Source: Ceraceosorus guamensis (Eukaryota; Basidiomycota; Exobasidiomycetes; Ceraceosorales; Ceraceosoraceae). Taken from it: a DNA stretch of 64,000 nt. Below are positions 45,540 to 60,456 of the stretch, piece after piece. Every line of letters begins with the position of its first letter. Within the stretch, counting starts at the first letter, position 1. The notes beneath the pieces were generated by a model that did not search any database, was not told the origin of the DNA, and saw nothing but the letters and a program-made list of their open reading frames with translations. The position numbers and the translations under genes were made by a program. The stretch is from NCBI RefSeq assembly GCF_003144195.1, contig NW_020290054.1, positions 43,363 to 107,362 on the forward strand. Reading direction: 5' to 3'.

Positions 45540-45859
45540 GAGATGACGCTTATCTATTCTATTTGGCATGCAAGTACGGTCGCGTGCTGCAGAGGTGCAA
45601 ATGGCAATTGCACGAGATAAATAAAGCAAAGATAGGGACGACGACCAAGGTGCACTTTATTTAGGCATTCCAAAAGATGTGGCAGTGGTGAGAGGCAGGT
45701 GTTGTTGTCTGATGTGTGTCCAGGAATGGCAGAGAGGAAGGGGGCATTTGCGAAAAGCGAAGCACGCGCATCGAGCGCTGCAGGTGTCCGTGTTTTGAGG
45801 AAATTTTGCTGGAGAGAAAGATGAGGCGGGGGGGTTGACCGCGGGCACTAGGTGAACAC
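45465..45859. repeat. spacer with (GA)n microsatellite
   Basis: A convergent 395-bp spacer. A GA run of about 34 bp lies at 45504-45537. Confidence 0.7.
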
Positions 45860-48800
45860 CTAGAGAAGTATGGCTGCGCTCGCGCAGGCGACGGCGAGCA
45901 GAGCGACAAGAGTGGAAGGCAAATGAGCCGAGCTCGACGCGCCGCCCTCGAAGCCGGTTCCGGGACCATTGAGGCCAGTGACGTTGCCAGCGGTATGGTC
46001 GCGTCTAGCAGCAGCAAGAAGCATCTGAGCAGCCACCGCTTCAGGAGAAGTCTCTCCCGCAAAGGTGAATCCCAAAGCGTCGACGGTTTCTAACCTTCCG
46101 CCAAAGCTTCCTATATTGTTGAGAGAACGACTGGTCGTTTGATAGATTTTTTCCGCCGATGCGACGTGCGTCCGGTCGCCAGTGATGGAAGCGATTCGGA
46201 AGGTGCCAGCAGCCAGCAGTGCAGATCCCGCCGCATCCAAAAATTCGTCCGTCTCGTTCGCATAATTGCGAATCAATCCGGTGCTAGGGTCGGCAAAGCT
46301 GTACGAAGCGTCCATGATCTCCTTGGCCCATTCCGCAATGTCCTCCTTCTCAGTGGTCAAGTCGAAATTGGAATGGGAGAAGGCAGCTAGCACCCTACTC
46401 ATGCCGCTCACCGCCCATCCTTGGCCAGTCAACCAGGCTCCCAAGTCGCTCGCATTCGGAGTCGTGATATCATTGATGTGGTTCCACATTCCCGACGCTT
46501 GTCCGCTCGTTATCAGAAGCCCGTCTCGATACACTGTGATGGGTTTTTGAATCGGCGAGCACCGCATTCATCATTTGTGCCGATCAGGCGACAATGGAAA
46601 GGGGAGATGGTGCGCCGATTAGGCAGCAGGATTGAAAGCGAAAGGAAGGGAAGGGGAAATTGCAGTGGACGTGATGTGAAGAGATGGGATGGCAAAGAAA
46701 GAGTGGCAAGGGACTGCCATGCTCAGGAAGTGTTTGACGGACAGCCAGTGCAGACGCAGTACAAGCTGTCATCTGGCATAAAGAGCTCAATCTAGACACG
46801 TGTGCTCACATCGAATTTGGTCGTATGCTTCCTGCAGCATACTCTGGTTGCTCGTAATAAGGCCGTAAGAAGCGAGAGCCGGAGGCAGCATGTAGATGGC
46901 GTCTGACCAAAGGGCCAAAGAGCTTGCTCGGTGACTGATTGCCCCGTCGCTTGTCCTCGGAGCCGTGTCGAGGAGGTAGTCGATCATCCTTCTAGCCGCT
47001 TGTGCGTAGTAGCCCGAGCCCAGCGTCGAGCCGCTGATCTGACCGCTGGCAAAGGCGCTGACGAGGACTCCTTCGAGACAAGAAGCAGGATCCAGAGCGC
47101 TTCCGGCTGTCCTGTTTTCGTCTCCACTGATACGACTGCAAAGCTTACCAAGACCATCCTGAGCAGACACGGAGTGGTAGCTCATGGCCATCACCGGTAA
47201 AGGCGGGTTAGACAGGTCGCGACTCGAAGCCCTGCGAGGCGAGTACGGGGGACCACCGCGCTCTGCTGTGAAGACGGACCAGCCGCCGGCATCAAGCTCA
47301 AGAAGCGCTGATTGAGCGGTACCCTGCTCCCAGGAAGCCCTTTGTGAGACGAGCATGGAAAGTCGCGCCAGCTCCAGATTGGTGCTGTTTACGTTGACCG
47401 CTGTAGCGGTGGGCAGGGCGCAAAAGAGCATCATGGCCAAGACACCGACAGGTGCAACAGCAGACCACTTGTGTGGCTGGCTAGTCTTTCTGCGACTGGG
47501 AAGTGTGGACGCCCATTTCCCTGTGAGCGTTCCGACGTTGGCCAATGGAGTCTTAAGGGCATCTTGCAGAACGACGAGAGTTCCGTTGGGTCTCACTGTG
47601 CCCATACTCTTCGAGGAGCAGTATTCGCTCTCTTCATTCGCACCGGCAAGGGTGGTACCGGCAACGTAGACCTCACCTGACCAATCCCCTTCCCTTCCCT
47701 TTTCCAGACAGCGGCCGACGTAGCCTCCCTCTTTCGCTGCAGCACTTTCGACGAGCTTGAGCTCGATGCTGACGGCAGGTGGACCAGAGTGATAAGGTGC
47801 GCTGTGGGAGTTGATCGAATGATCGGCAAAAGCTTGCAGATCCAAAGAATGAGTGGCCGACAATGGCGCCGTTGCAGCCACCTTTACTCCCGTCACAGAA
47901 GACGTCAAAAGATTTGATGGCAACCAGGCTTGCATGACTGCAACACCCAAGATGCCTCGCAACGTATCCAGAAGAGATTGAGGCGCATTTCCATCCCCCA
48001 AAATGAGCGCCGAGCGAAGTCGACGGAGCCCCAAAGCTTGCCGCACATCATCAAAGACCAGTCTATCGGCCAAGCCGGTCTGGGATAGGGCGCCGTGACG
48101 AAGGCCGCCGAGCTTGAGACGCAGAGCAGGTCCAGCGAGCGGCGTGCGTCGGGCTCTCTCGGTCAGCGCTGCGCTCAGACTTGAAGCTCCTTTCATGGAC
48201 ACGTAGAGCAGCGTTGGCTTCGCATCGGTGAGAGCACCAGTGACAGCAGGGCGAGAGTCGAATGGACTGCTGACGAGCGCATCCACAGTGAGCGAGGCTC
48301 GAGTGAAGACCGCAAGCAAAGCCAGGACCAGACCAGCTGGTGTAGCGCTGGCTAGGAGTGAGGAGTGCCGCTCCACAAAGATGTGATCCTCTGCATTGGG
48401 AATGGCGTCTCCTGGGAAGAAACCAAGCTGCGCAACCAGTCCAGCGGTGAGCTTCTCGTTGGTCACGGGGACCCAGTGCCCTTCGAGCAAGTAATGCGAA
48501 TGCAGACGAGAAGCCAGTGACAACCGCTCGGATTCTGTGCCGAACGTGGGCATTCGAGCGCCAGCGCCAGCCGAAAGCACTTGTTCGAAAGAAACAACGC
48601 GACGCTTCGATCTGCCGGATGCAACCTCGGCGTCGGATTGAGTAGGAAGGATCAGAAGCGCAGAGTCGTCTGGACTGATCTGTGCTGCATCGTCGAGTGC
48701 TTCGAGGGTGGTGAAGATGGCTGCAACGCGCCCGACGCCTGAGGGTAGTACAGGCATCTTCTCACCTCCGGCTGGCGTCACGAGGGTGTAGAAAGGCGTC

Positions 48801-49318
48801 GAGTCGATGGTTGTCTGGTGAGATGCTGCGATCAGCGCGGTCAAGCTCTCCAGAGAGTCGTTGTGAGCGCAAACAGCCAGCGAAAAGCTGGCGTCACTGG
48901 AGTGGACGCTTTTGACTAGCCCAGCTGCGAAAGCTGCGGCCTGATCCCGCAGCTGACCCACCGAACCGATTTCCCTGCCGTACAGCATCTGTGCCTGGAT
49001 GGGTTCAACCTCGCCACTTTTGCTCTTCTTTGCCTGCTCCTCCTCCACCGTCACTCCGTGAGCGACGATGGCGGGCACATCCACGATGGAGGGTCGAGGT
49101 CTTTCGGCCAGGTTGAAGCCAGCCGGCGAGTTTGCATTTCTGTACTTTGGCGATTCGCCCTTGCCATGCACTTGGGATACATCAGCTTGGCGGGATAAGA
49201 TGAGTGGATGTATGCTGGGTTGATACTGGCTGGAGATGTACAGCGTGAGGGAGAGCGTGATTGTGATGAGCAGCAACAGGATGAGCGTCACGTCATCGAC
49301 GACGAGTGAGAAGGCCAT
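45860..49318 (-). CDS. fused acyl-CoA-synthetase-like and six-hairpin glycosidase-like membrane protein
   Basis: Exon 1 is 49318-46810, exon 2 is 46533-45860 (1060 aa). Residues 8-30 form a membrane anchor (LILLLLITITLSLTLYI). Residues about 70-620 resemble long-chain acyl-CoA synthetases (LVFDDVRQALGLRRLRSALI; PAVSIELKLVES; GEVYVAGTTLAG; NGTLVVLQD), but the ATP-binding TSGTTGxPK loop and the C-terminal catalytic lysine region are not visible, so it is probably not an active ligase. A second hydrophobic segment (VGVLAMMLFCALPTATAV) looks like a former signal peptide. Then comes a GH88/105-like six-hairpin domain (VSQRASWEQGTAQSALLEL; LWSDAIYMLPPALASYG; LYRDGLLITSGQASGMW; GQGWAVSGMSRVL). The end is a hydrophobic tail. 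The frame is open right across the domain border. Confidence 0.75.
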
Positions 49319-51416
49319 GATGCGCGATTGCAGAGAAGGTGTACTGCGTCCAGATCGTTGTGGGAAAGGATGGAAGTGCTGGCTGGACGACGACCGGATA
49401 GAAGATGGGTAGGATGGTGAGGAAACGCGAAAGGGCAAGACTGAGTGTCAAGCTCGATCGCTGACAAGGCGGACGCGAACGTCTGGCCAAAATCGCAGAG
49501 GGCGAGCAGCCTTGGGATGTTGGGGTTCGGCAAGACCCCTGTCTATCGATGTGGTGTGCTTCGGCGAATCAATCGTCGAAATGAATCCGAAAGCACAATG
49601 CGCGAATCGCCAAAGATGCGTCACTGAGATGAGGCTGGCAACTGGAAGGAATTGGAGGTGGAGGCGCGAGCGCAGCACGTGCCCGTGCTCCTGCCGGAAG
49701 CGCTCGGCGGATGACGGAAGCGGCGCAGGTGGCGTGCGTACGAGCGCGGCGCGGCAGCAGTATAGGCAGATAGCACCGATGATGAATCAATGGATCGCTC
49801 GATCTGCTCAACAAGTTTCAGATCGCAAAGCGCGATTGGGTGAGGACAAGTGCGGAGTCGATGTGGTGCTGAAAGAACAAGGTTTTTGGGAAAGGTTCAG
49901 CTACCGTTCACACGCGGGATTTGATGACGAGTCGTGAATGTTGACCGAATGGGAGAAGAGCAGATGACTGACTCGCGACTGATGCTCACGGCGAGGTGTT
50001 CAGGAAAGGGTCGAGATACGAAGCGAAGGGTGAAGATGGTGGTCGCGAATCACGTACAGGCTTACGCTGCAATCAGGATGATCGCACCAAAATGGTTAAA
50101 GACTTACTGACCGCACCTTCACTGACGCAGCTCCGGATATTCGTTGCTCAAAGCAAGACCGCCAGGTCCTCTGCGGCAGTATGAGCATCAAGACTTGGCA
50201 CGGGGGGGAAAGAGAGGGTGGTGCATCCTTTCGCAACCAGGGTAACGGCGGCCTCACGACTTGCAACGGTACCGCCGTTGCGTCGCGGAACGCACGGCGA
50301 GATCAAATCCAGCATGTGCTCACTTCACCGGTGAATGGAGATTCCTCGTCTCGCCATTTTTGCGCGGTCGCGGTCTCATTCATTGCCGTAAGAGAGCGTG
50401 AGGAGCATTCGAGAGGGACCGAAAGAAGCTCTTGCCAAGATCTTCGGCGCAATTTGCCTGCAAAGAACTACATGCGCGGCCTTCTCCAAGCAAAGTTCAT
50501 GTCAAGGCAGGCGGAACATCACTCTCGACTTGACGTTGCATCGCGCACGCAAGGAAGCTTGCTCGGATGCAGGGGCGAGCGCATGCCCGGCCAGACCTCG
50601 AAGCACCGACGCGTGGCTTGGGTCTTGGCGCATCGTACGTGCTCATCTTCGTGCGCACAACAACCTCACATCATCCATCGGTCGCCAGTCGCCAGTCCCA
50701 AGCGTGTTGTATCATTGCTGGCTTGCATTCCCGGCCGGGCGAGCGTCTCAGCCTTCCGCAGATCGGTCCGGGGGGCGAAGAGGCTAGTCGCAATGTACCC
50801 AGAAGGCTCGAGGAAGAGCACGTGTGAACGTGCAAAACAAATCGCCAAGGGGCCTGTTCCCGCCCACTTTCCATTGCAGACATGCCGGTGATCTCGTGTC
50901 CCAAGGCGACGGCATCTGCCACAATCTTCTGGATCAGAAAGCTATGCAACGTCGGTCTGCCGGAGCAGTGCACATAGTCTATGCTTCTAAGCGCGTCGAA
51001 TTGCCAAGAATCCTGCCGTGTCGTTTCACGTACCTACTCCAATCTGGAATACAGGGACTTGATCTTGGCAGCTTATTGAGTGAGCCCGCTGCCTGGAGTC
51101 CTGTTGCTGCGTTGTCGACGGCGCAATACACACGGCCTCTCATTTCTGCTGTTCTTTGACCTGTCGCGGGATACTTAGACGTCAAGTGCTTCAAAGCTGC
51201 AGCCTTCGTCATTTCCCCATCGCACGGTCAATCAATACCCGATCTAACCTTAGCACGCTTCGCTCGAATTCAAGTGGTATTCGTTTTGCAATGTATGGCT
51301 AGATGTACAGTGGTAGACATGGCAAATACTACAGGGGCGGGCTGGGTCATGCGCAGAAGGTGCCAAGTGCCGCTTCGACAATACCCGTATTCTCTCTCTC
51401 ACCACTTTGCAGCTCT
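49319..51416. other. 2.1 kb gene-poor spacer
   Basis: Upstream of the fusion gene and downstream of the membrane-protein gene. I find no convincing gene. An 8-bp inverted repeat AACGGCGG/CCGCCGTT with a 20-nt loop lies at about 50243-50280, and GCACGTGC at about 49675. Confidence 0.4.
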
Positions 51417-54281
51417 TCACTCCTCCTCCTTCGCAAGGCTGGCGCTTCTCCAGCCGCCAAATCTGCTAGGGCCATTAGCAGTGCCGAAAGCAAGACGAGC
51501 TTCTAAAACATCGCGGTTGCTTCCCGGAACAGGAGAAGGTGAATTACCGCCAGGCGTGCTCCAGCTCGAGGCCGGTCTCAGTTGCGAGTCGTGGGATTGC
51601 AAGCCATTCGCGAGGGCTGCAGCAGCAGGCGGAGATGATGGCGTTGAGGCGGAAGAAGAAGAGAAGAGGGTGGTGTTCTGTTGGCCTTGAAGGGAGGGCG
51701 GAGAGCGGACGGATCCGGCCGAGCCTCTTCGACCCGTCAAGTACGCGTTTGCAGCGGTCGCAGTCTCAGCGACGCGAGAGCGGCTGGGGCTCGATGTGAC
51801 CGTCGCGGCACGCTGCGGTCTGCTCGGAGGTGATGCGTCAGAGATGGCAAGACCGGCAAGTGGCGTATCGCCGCTGATCATGCCGTATGGCGTTGCGAAA
51901 TGGACCCCACCGCTGTTGCCCTGTCCCTGCGAAGGGCTCCCTTGCTGGCCTGGTGAGTAGCTAGTTGCCAGGTCAGCTGGAGACGCGGGCAAAGACGCGG
52001 AAGGCGGTGGCGAAGCAGCGGGCATGCTCGATCGAATCTTGCCAGGCACGCCCCTAAGCATGCGCGCCTTGTTGACAATTTGGCTACCGCCAACCAAGGA
52101 AGAGCGTCTTGAGCTCGTCTCTGGCTCCGCAATGTGCTGAGGGAGGGGTGGTACAGGTGGCACCGATGCCGTCAAATTGTCGTCGCTGGTGCTTGGTTCG
52201 GTCTGCCGATCCTTGTCCATTGTTGTAGCGTCGTCCTGGGAGGAAAGTCCAGACACTCGTCGGGTGGAGGGAGTGCGCGAAGGCGTGAAGACGCCATTGT
52301 GATCCCTGTCCTTTGGACTTTGGGACGACTCGTTATCATGTGCGGCAGTGGTAGAGGTGGTCGCCGTCGAGGCTTGATGTACAGCTGAAGTGCTCGTCCT
52401 TTCAGCCTGAGACTGCGAGCGGCTCGCACTGCTACCACCAAAGTTGAAGCCGAGGAAGCGAGGTCTGGCATTGAAAGCGCTGGATCGTCGCCGCTTCTTG
52501 CTGGTAGAGTCAGTCGCATCGCCGCTTCTTCGCGTTTCCTCTTCCGTGCGCTCTTCCTGCAGTGTCAAGGTGGGGTCAAAGCTGCGCCAAGTCACAGCAA
52601 CAAGCACTGCAGATCCGAAGACGAACGCTGCCCAGGCTGCGAGCAGATTCGCGATGACTTGGTTCCTGCCAATCCTGTTCTCTCTCGCGCTTGCGTACGT
52701 GCCTCCGGCCAAGATACCAGCTGAGCACGCAAAGGTGGTGGCACCGCCAGCAATGCTCAAGTACTGCAGTACGAGGTTTCTGTAGATGAGCCTAAGCTGT
52801 TCGCATCTTCTAGAAGCTGCCGCGACTTGATTCAACTTCTTTTCGCCCTTCTTGGGCTTCAATGCAGGGTAGAGGATTGTGGTCGTTTCTTGGGGCGCAT
52901 CGCGCAGCTGCTCGATGACATCCGGATGGGCTTGCATGAGCTCGTCTTCACCAGACCCGATGCGACGTTCCTCCAACGGGATGCTCGCGGCACGTGCAGT
53001 TGCATCGCCAGCAGCATCCGCATCAGCATCATCTTCGTTACCCCACTTGACCTGGCCAGCCTTGCTGGCGGAGGTGAAGGGAGATCCTGGAGAAAACGTG
53101 CCGGGCTCGGCGCTCAGTGGCGGGGCAGGTCCTTGACGATGGGCTCGTTCCGCGCCCACAGCGGTGTGTATGTCTTGACTTGGAAAGAGGTAGAAAGTCT
53201 TGACCATCTCGCTTTTCCTGTCGGCCAGCTTGACCTGATGTCTGATTCGGTATAGCGTGTGAAAGCCGATGGGGACGAACACGACGACGATGATGCACGC
53301 CCAACAGGTCCAGGTGATCATGGTAAATTGGTAGTACCAGTACGCTGCAGGTGTCGAGAGGGAGGGTAAAGACCTTCAGTCTGACGTGCGAAGTGGTCAA
53401 GGTCCCGTGCGATCAACTGACCTTTGGTCACTTGTAGCCAAATATCTTTGGCATCCGCCACGAGGTTAGTGAGGTTCGTCCCTGCATCAGCGGCAGCTGC
53501 GGCGCGCAACCAGTCGTCGCGCCTGCCGATCTGCTCGTCGTACAGTTTGTTGCAGAGCAGAGAAGGTATCAATATGGTGGCCAGGACGATGAATGGTGTT
53601 CCGAGAGCGACTGCGTTGAAGAGCCAAGGGTTCAAAATGTACCGCTGGACCGTGCTTTTGCCTCGCATCCTTAGCGCGTCAGGGAAAGCGCTCAAGGTGC
53701 CCCAAGCGCAGGCCCATGCTGCGACCCACAAAGGGTACCATACGATCTGTCGCCACAGGAAGAAACGTCGCTGATAGTGCCCGTCTCTGTAAAAGCCAAT
53801 GTTGATCAAACAGTATGCGCTGTAGCAGATAGCGTAGCTGCACGGACATTGGTATGGGTCAGCGTGCAGACTTGCCTGTCGTTCATGGCAGCAGGAGCTC
53901 ACAACAAGATGAACGAGCAGAGCGCCATGACCGCATTTGGAATGAGGAAGGTGCCCTGAGGGGTGGGGTAAAATTGCACAAACCAGGCCTTGCCTCGGTA
54001 CAACCGTCGGAGCACGACCGACCATGCCATGAGGCAGAAGATCAGGATGGCGCCTACGACGAAGTAAAGCTGCCAGAAGAACCGAGAGGCCGCGTCAGGA
54101 CTTTGACTGGAAATGTCATTGCGCTTGCCTCCCTTCTTGCCTGCTCATTCCTCACCTGAATGTAGAAATATGTAGGAGCGGTGGGCTGGAAGAGTTCGTG
54201 CAAAAAATCGCGCACCTCTGCCACGCTGCCCGTCGGCATGACACCCTCGGGCAGGTTAGCATCGAAAGATGGACCCATCAT
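51417..54281 (-). CDS. multi-pass membrane protein with long Ser/Pro-rich cytoplasmic tail
   Basis: Exons on the minus strand: 54281-54156, 54069-53903, 53837-53422, 53344-51417 (878 aa). Hydrophobic segments include LYFVVGAILIFCLMAWSVVL, AVMALCSFILFYAICYSAYC, FLWRQIVWYPLWVAAWACAW, LFNAVALGTPFIVLATILIP, TWTCWACIIVVVFVPIGFHT and two more near residues 445-510: about seven in all. The last 370 residues are disordered, Ser/Thr/Pro/Arg-rich. The layout (about seven helices, long regulatory tail) recalls a receptor-like or other plasma-membrane protein of fungi, but I do not recognise a family. The N-terminal 40 residues lack a clear signal peptide. All three joins keep phase and two restore hydrophobic helices. 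Two adjacent ATGs (54281, 54278) are possible starts. Confidence 0.78.
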
Positions 54282-57200
54282 CTTGTGCTACGAGTCCACG
54301 ACCCAATCGATGCTGCTGACAGGCAGTGACAGCCTCTTGAGTCGGCCTGCTGCGCAACTTGCCAATGGAGTAAAGGTAGCAAGCACCGCAAGGGCGTCGT
54401 GCGTGGAGGCTCGAAATAGTAAGAGCAGGCTGGGAAAGGTCGTACGTCGGAAGCAGAGCAACTGGGACAGATGGGAGGGAGAAGTTGGTTCGAGCGCGAC
54501 GGGAAGTCTCGTCGATGATAAAGCTGCTGATATACGTCCGTGTCTGCGAGCATCCCTCAATCGAGATGATGATACCGGGCAGCTAGCTCATCGTCGACCT
54601 CAGCCAACTGCAATGCGGTGGAAATCTGTTTGTGCAATCGTGACCGCACTGCTGGTGTTTGGCATGAACGCCATCGCATAGGTGCTGCATGTGCATGGGA
54701 AGCCATACCTTTGCGAAGACTACGCTGCTCCGATCGACGGCTTCAACAGAGCTTGGGCGAGAGGCCGTATCAGCCAAATGCTCGAGAGTCGCGAAGGGGA
54801 GCACACCTGCACACAAAGACAGGCACAGAGAACTCGAGCAAGCAGGCTTACCACGCTATGCTCGCACTAGCGTATCTGATGGCCAAGCGAAAGCTAGGAT
54901 GCTGCAGCTCATTTCAATGGTGAATGTCGAGGATCGGAAGCTTAGCCTGGAGTCCCCTCTCTCTCGGCGCTACAACAAAGAGTCAGTGAGTCGTGAGTGT
55001 TACTGCTACTACTACTACTAACTACTGCTGTGCTCTGCGTAGCCACTCTCTCCCACCGCCCGCCACATCGGCGTTCGGGACGCAGCAACTTTCACATCCG
55101 GTCCTTCCGGTCAGCGCAAATGCCCGAATCAAAGCACCAAATTCACACAGAAAAGTTATCGATTGTCAGCATCAGCTGCCGCTGCTGCTTGCTCATGCAG
55201 CACGCATGATACACGAATGCGTGGGAGAGAGAGAGAGGTGCAGCTCGCAGCAGACAGCGGACAGCGGACAGCGGACGGCGTGGCAGCCATCAGCAGCAAA
55301 GAGACAAGACCGGGACCCAAAGAAGCAAGCCATCCTTTTCGGACGCTAAAGCATGCAGATGCAGAAACTTTGCTGACAGAAGAAAAAAGGGTCAGTCTAA
55401 CGTCTGCTGCGGGCCGACCCACCGACCGACCGCATCCGCCATCCGCCATCCGCCATCCGCCGCTCGGATTCGCAGTCCGCCGTTCGGGTCTTTTTTGAGT
55501 GGCCAAACGTATGCGCGCGCGACGCGTTAGCGTGGTCTGGGTGGGATGCTTATTGATCGGTGTGAGTGAGATGCTACAGCGACAGCGACTGTTGTGACTG
55601 TGACAGCGACAATCGTGAATCCGACTCAAAGCTGGGCCGTCCCCCAGTCCTGTCTCTTCGTTCTCGTTCTCTATTTCGTGAAAGAGAAGAGCCGAGCCCA
55701 CTTCACATTTCGTCAAGGTCGCCGACTCGACAACGAGCGATCAGCGCATTCGTGATCGTCTTGCAAGAGCAGCATCGTGATGCAATGTGAATGCTAATCC
55801 TTCGCACGGTTCATAATCAACGAGACGAAACGGCATGCGGTGAAAGCAACGAGAGGCAAAGCGGATCGGACCAACTCAGCCTGCTGGCCAGTAGCCGAAA
55901 CTCTAAAGCGGGTCACGCGTCGTGACCCCGGCCGCGAGCACGCCAGCAAAGGGCTTTGATCGACTTCTCGCGACCTGCTACTCACGACTCAGACTGGCGG
56001 AGCTGCATTCACGCTTCACAATCACATTTGAGAGAACGAGACGGCACGCGCTACGGATGCAAATCTTTCGAGCGGGGCAAGGAAGGGCCCAAGCTCGGCG
56101 GAGGCAGATCGCGAATGTGCCGTCAACGCGACGCCTCTCTCTTGGATCTCGGTTGTGCCCCATCCGAGCGGTAAGTGTAAGTAGCGCCAGGGATGCGATG
56201 CGATGCGAATCACAAGACTGGCACCAACCAGCTTTCGGGATCGCAACGCAGAGAGAGCCAAGCATGTCCCATCTCCCGATCGCCCTGAATGTCCGTGATG
56301 CGTCATGCGCGCTGCCAATCAGCTGCCGCGCACACTTGACTTGATTTTTCCCTGATCGACCTCGTGAAGTCAAACATCATGTGATTCGATGCCTTTCCCT
56401 CCGCCTGCTCCTGTTCGGCTGTCATCTGTGACGAGTGGGGTGCAGCGGCAAGGACATGCTGCGTATGCGCATTACAGCGCACTAGACCAAGTCGTTAGGC
56501 AAGCGAGTGACCGTCGTGACAGCAGCTAAGGCTCGCGAGACCAATCAATGTCTCACTCTCGGCGGTCCATTTGCCATTGCTGCGAGCTCCGGGGGCCCAT
56601 ATCCTTCTAAATGAGGACCGGCATAATCCCAAGCATCCACTAGCCAGCCGCACAAGCGACTCAGACCACCGCTAACGCTCTGATGAGTATTCGGAGGCCC
56701 CTCTCCACTTTGCGGCGCGCGGCTTGCTGCCACTGTGACTACAGTACAGTCGCCAGCCAGCAAAGAAGCGAGCAGTGACGAGTCAGAGTCGCGCAGGAGG
56801 CACGATGACTTTGGACAAACACGACACTTTGCGGGCTGGCCACTTTGCTTCCGAGGTTCGCGCTAGCATGTAGGAAAGCACACTAGGCGAGGGGGGTCCG
56901 GCTGCATCTCCATTCTGCCCAATCTCTAGCGTCGTATGAGAGCATCCGATTTGAGCTTCGTCAGGCCCGATACCCGCATTGAAGTTCATCGCGGATCCGC
57001 AAACACGGATCCACGCTTTTGGGCAAAAGCCTGCTTGTTGGTTGGTGGCTGTTTCTCTACGCTGCACGGAAAGCTGTCTTCTTCAATCTTCAACAAGTGG
57101 ATCGATTGATGACAGCGCAGAAATTGAAATCCTGCCACTGAACCGAACCCTCGGCTTTTTGCATGACTCAGCACTTCATGGCGTCCAGCCGACTTTTTCG

Positions 57201-58689
57201 AGCGCATCGGAGAGGCTGTAGCTTGCTTTCTTGGAATGGAGCTGGGCGAGCACCTCGCAAAGGGCCGTGATAGTTGTGCGATTCGTTTGCAAGACCCTTG
57301 CCGCCCAGCTCCAAGCAGAGAGCAACTGAAGTCGTCAGAGGCATGACGGCGAATCCTGCATTGTCCAATCAATGCTCAGGCCCCTCGCCGTCCGAGCATT
57401 CGCAGAAGAATCCCTCGCGCGTAGGGGTGCACGCACATTCAGACTTCGCTGACACAGACTCATCAAGCTGCAAGTCGATCTCCCGAACGCTAGCAAACAC
57501 ACGCTCACAGAGGAAATTGGAGAAGATGTCTTGGGTCACCACATGAGCTATCAGCTCACGCCTCATCTGCAATACGCAAAGTGAGCCACGTGAAATATCC
57601 AGTTTGAGCAAGTGTGTCCATGCCTTCGCGATCGATGATCAAGTGATCCCAAAGACGCCTGCTATCAAGATGTGTTGTGTGTTTAACCCTCCCGCACCGC
57701 AGGTGCACGCACGGCCACGTCATGCGATTCGGTTCGGTTCGGCTCGGCTTGTACGAGCGTGCTGCGGCCACAAGTACCAAAGTCCGGAAAGGTCGATGGG
57801 CAACCGGATGAGGGTCATCTACGGTATAGAGCATGCAAATTAGAGATTCTTCGGCCCAATTATGAAAGCAAAATTTCCAGGCTCGAATCGACCTTGCATT
57901 CATCCCACACCAACCTTGTATGGTCGTGGTTAGGTAGGATACGCCCGCTCGATCTTGCTAGTAGTGTACCTGGCGGCTCAGCTTTACGTAGTGCCGGCAT
58001 TGTGGACCAGAGGATAAGTGACGGTGCAGTGTAGCATGAAAATACAAACTCATACCGTAAAGCGCAATTTGGCATCCAAATGAGATTGGCTCACGCTGCT
58101 GTACGTGCCGGGTTGAGTAGTGTAGAGTACGTAGGCATCCTGGGCACGTCGATGCATGCGAATCTAATGCAAAGACGTACCAAAAGCCGAATCGTCAAAG
58201 TCGTGCTGACAATGTAGAGCAGCGAGGAAGCAGCTCATGGGTAAAGTGGCGCAGGTCGGACACGTACCGAAGCGCTACCGGATTCCACGTCGAGACCGGA
58301 CGGGGAAGATGCTGCGAAAGGTTTCCTGTCAGACCGTCCTTGGTCGTCACCGCCAAGCGATAAGCGCTGTCGCCCGCGGGCGTGCGCAATCAAAGTCTTG
58401 GCCTGCTCGTCTCCTGAGCCTCTCGCATCGTCCGGCTGAGTTGGAATTTGCGCGCGTGTATATTGCTGGCCGTGCGCTGAGCGTGTCAACGCTCCAACAA
58501 TTGCCGGTCCCAGTTCAAGTCAAGGTCTCGATTGTCCAGGCCAGTCGGGCAGGCTTGATCAACGTGATACGTACTACTACAAAGCCTCACCACTGTGGGC
58601 ATTGATTCTGCCGCGCTCATCTTGGAGGTCCAAGCGATCAGCTCTCCCCCCCTCTTTTCTTCCCCCAAAGGCATAGCGCGACGCTCGTC
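54282..58689. other. 4.4 kb gene-poor region with short tandem repeats
   Basis: The largest gap in the window. It includes tandem ACAGCGG (about 55252-55275), ATCCGCC repeats (about 55435-55465) and a (CTA)n run near 55010. A few minus-strand stretches look protein-like (for example around 57170-57610, RRELIAHVVTQDIFSNFLCE, then an in-frame TGA, then LDNAGFAVMPLTTSVALCLE), but no gene model could be built. It may hold a decayed gene, a lineage-specific gene with small exons, or only regulatory DNA. Confidence 0.35.
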
Positions 58690-60456
<1,767 letters not shown>

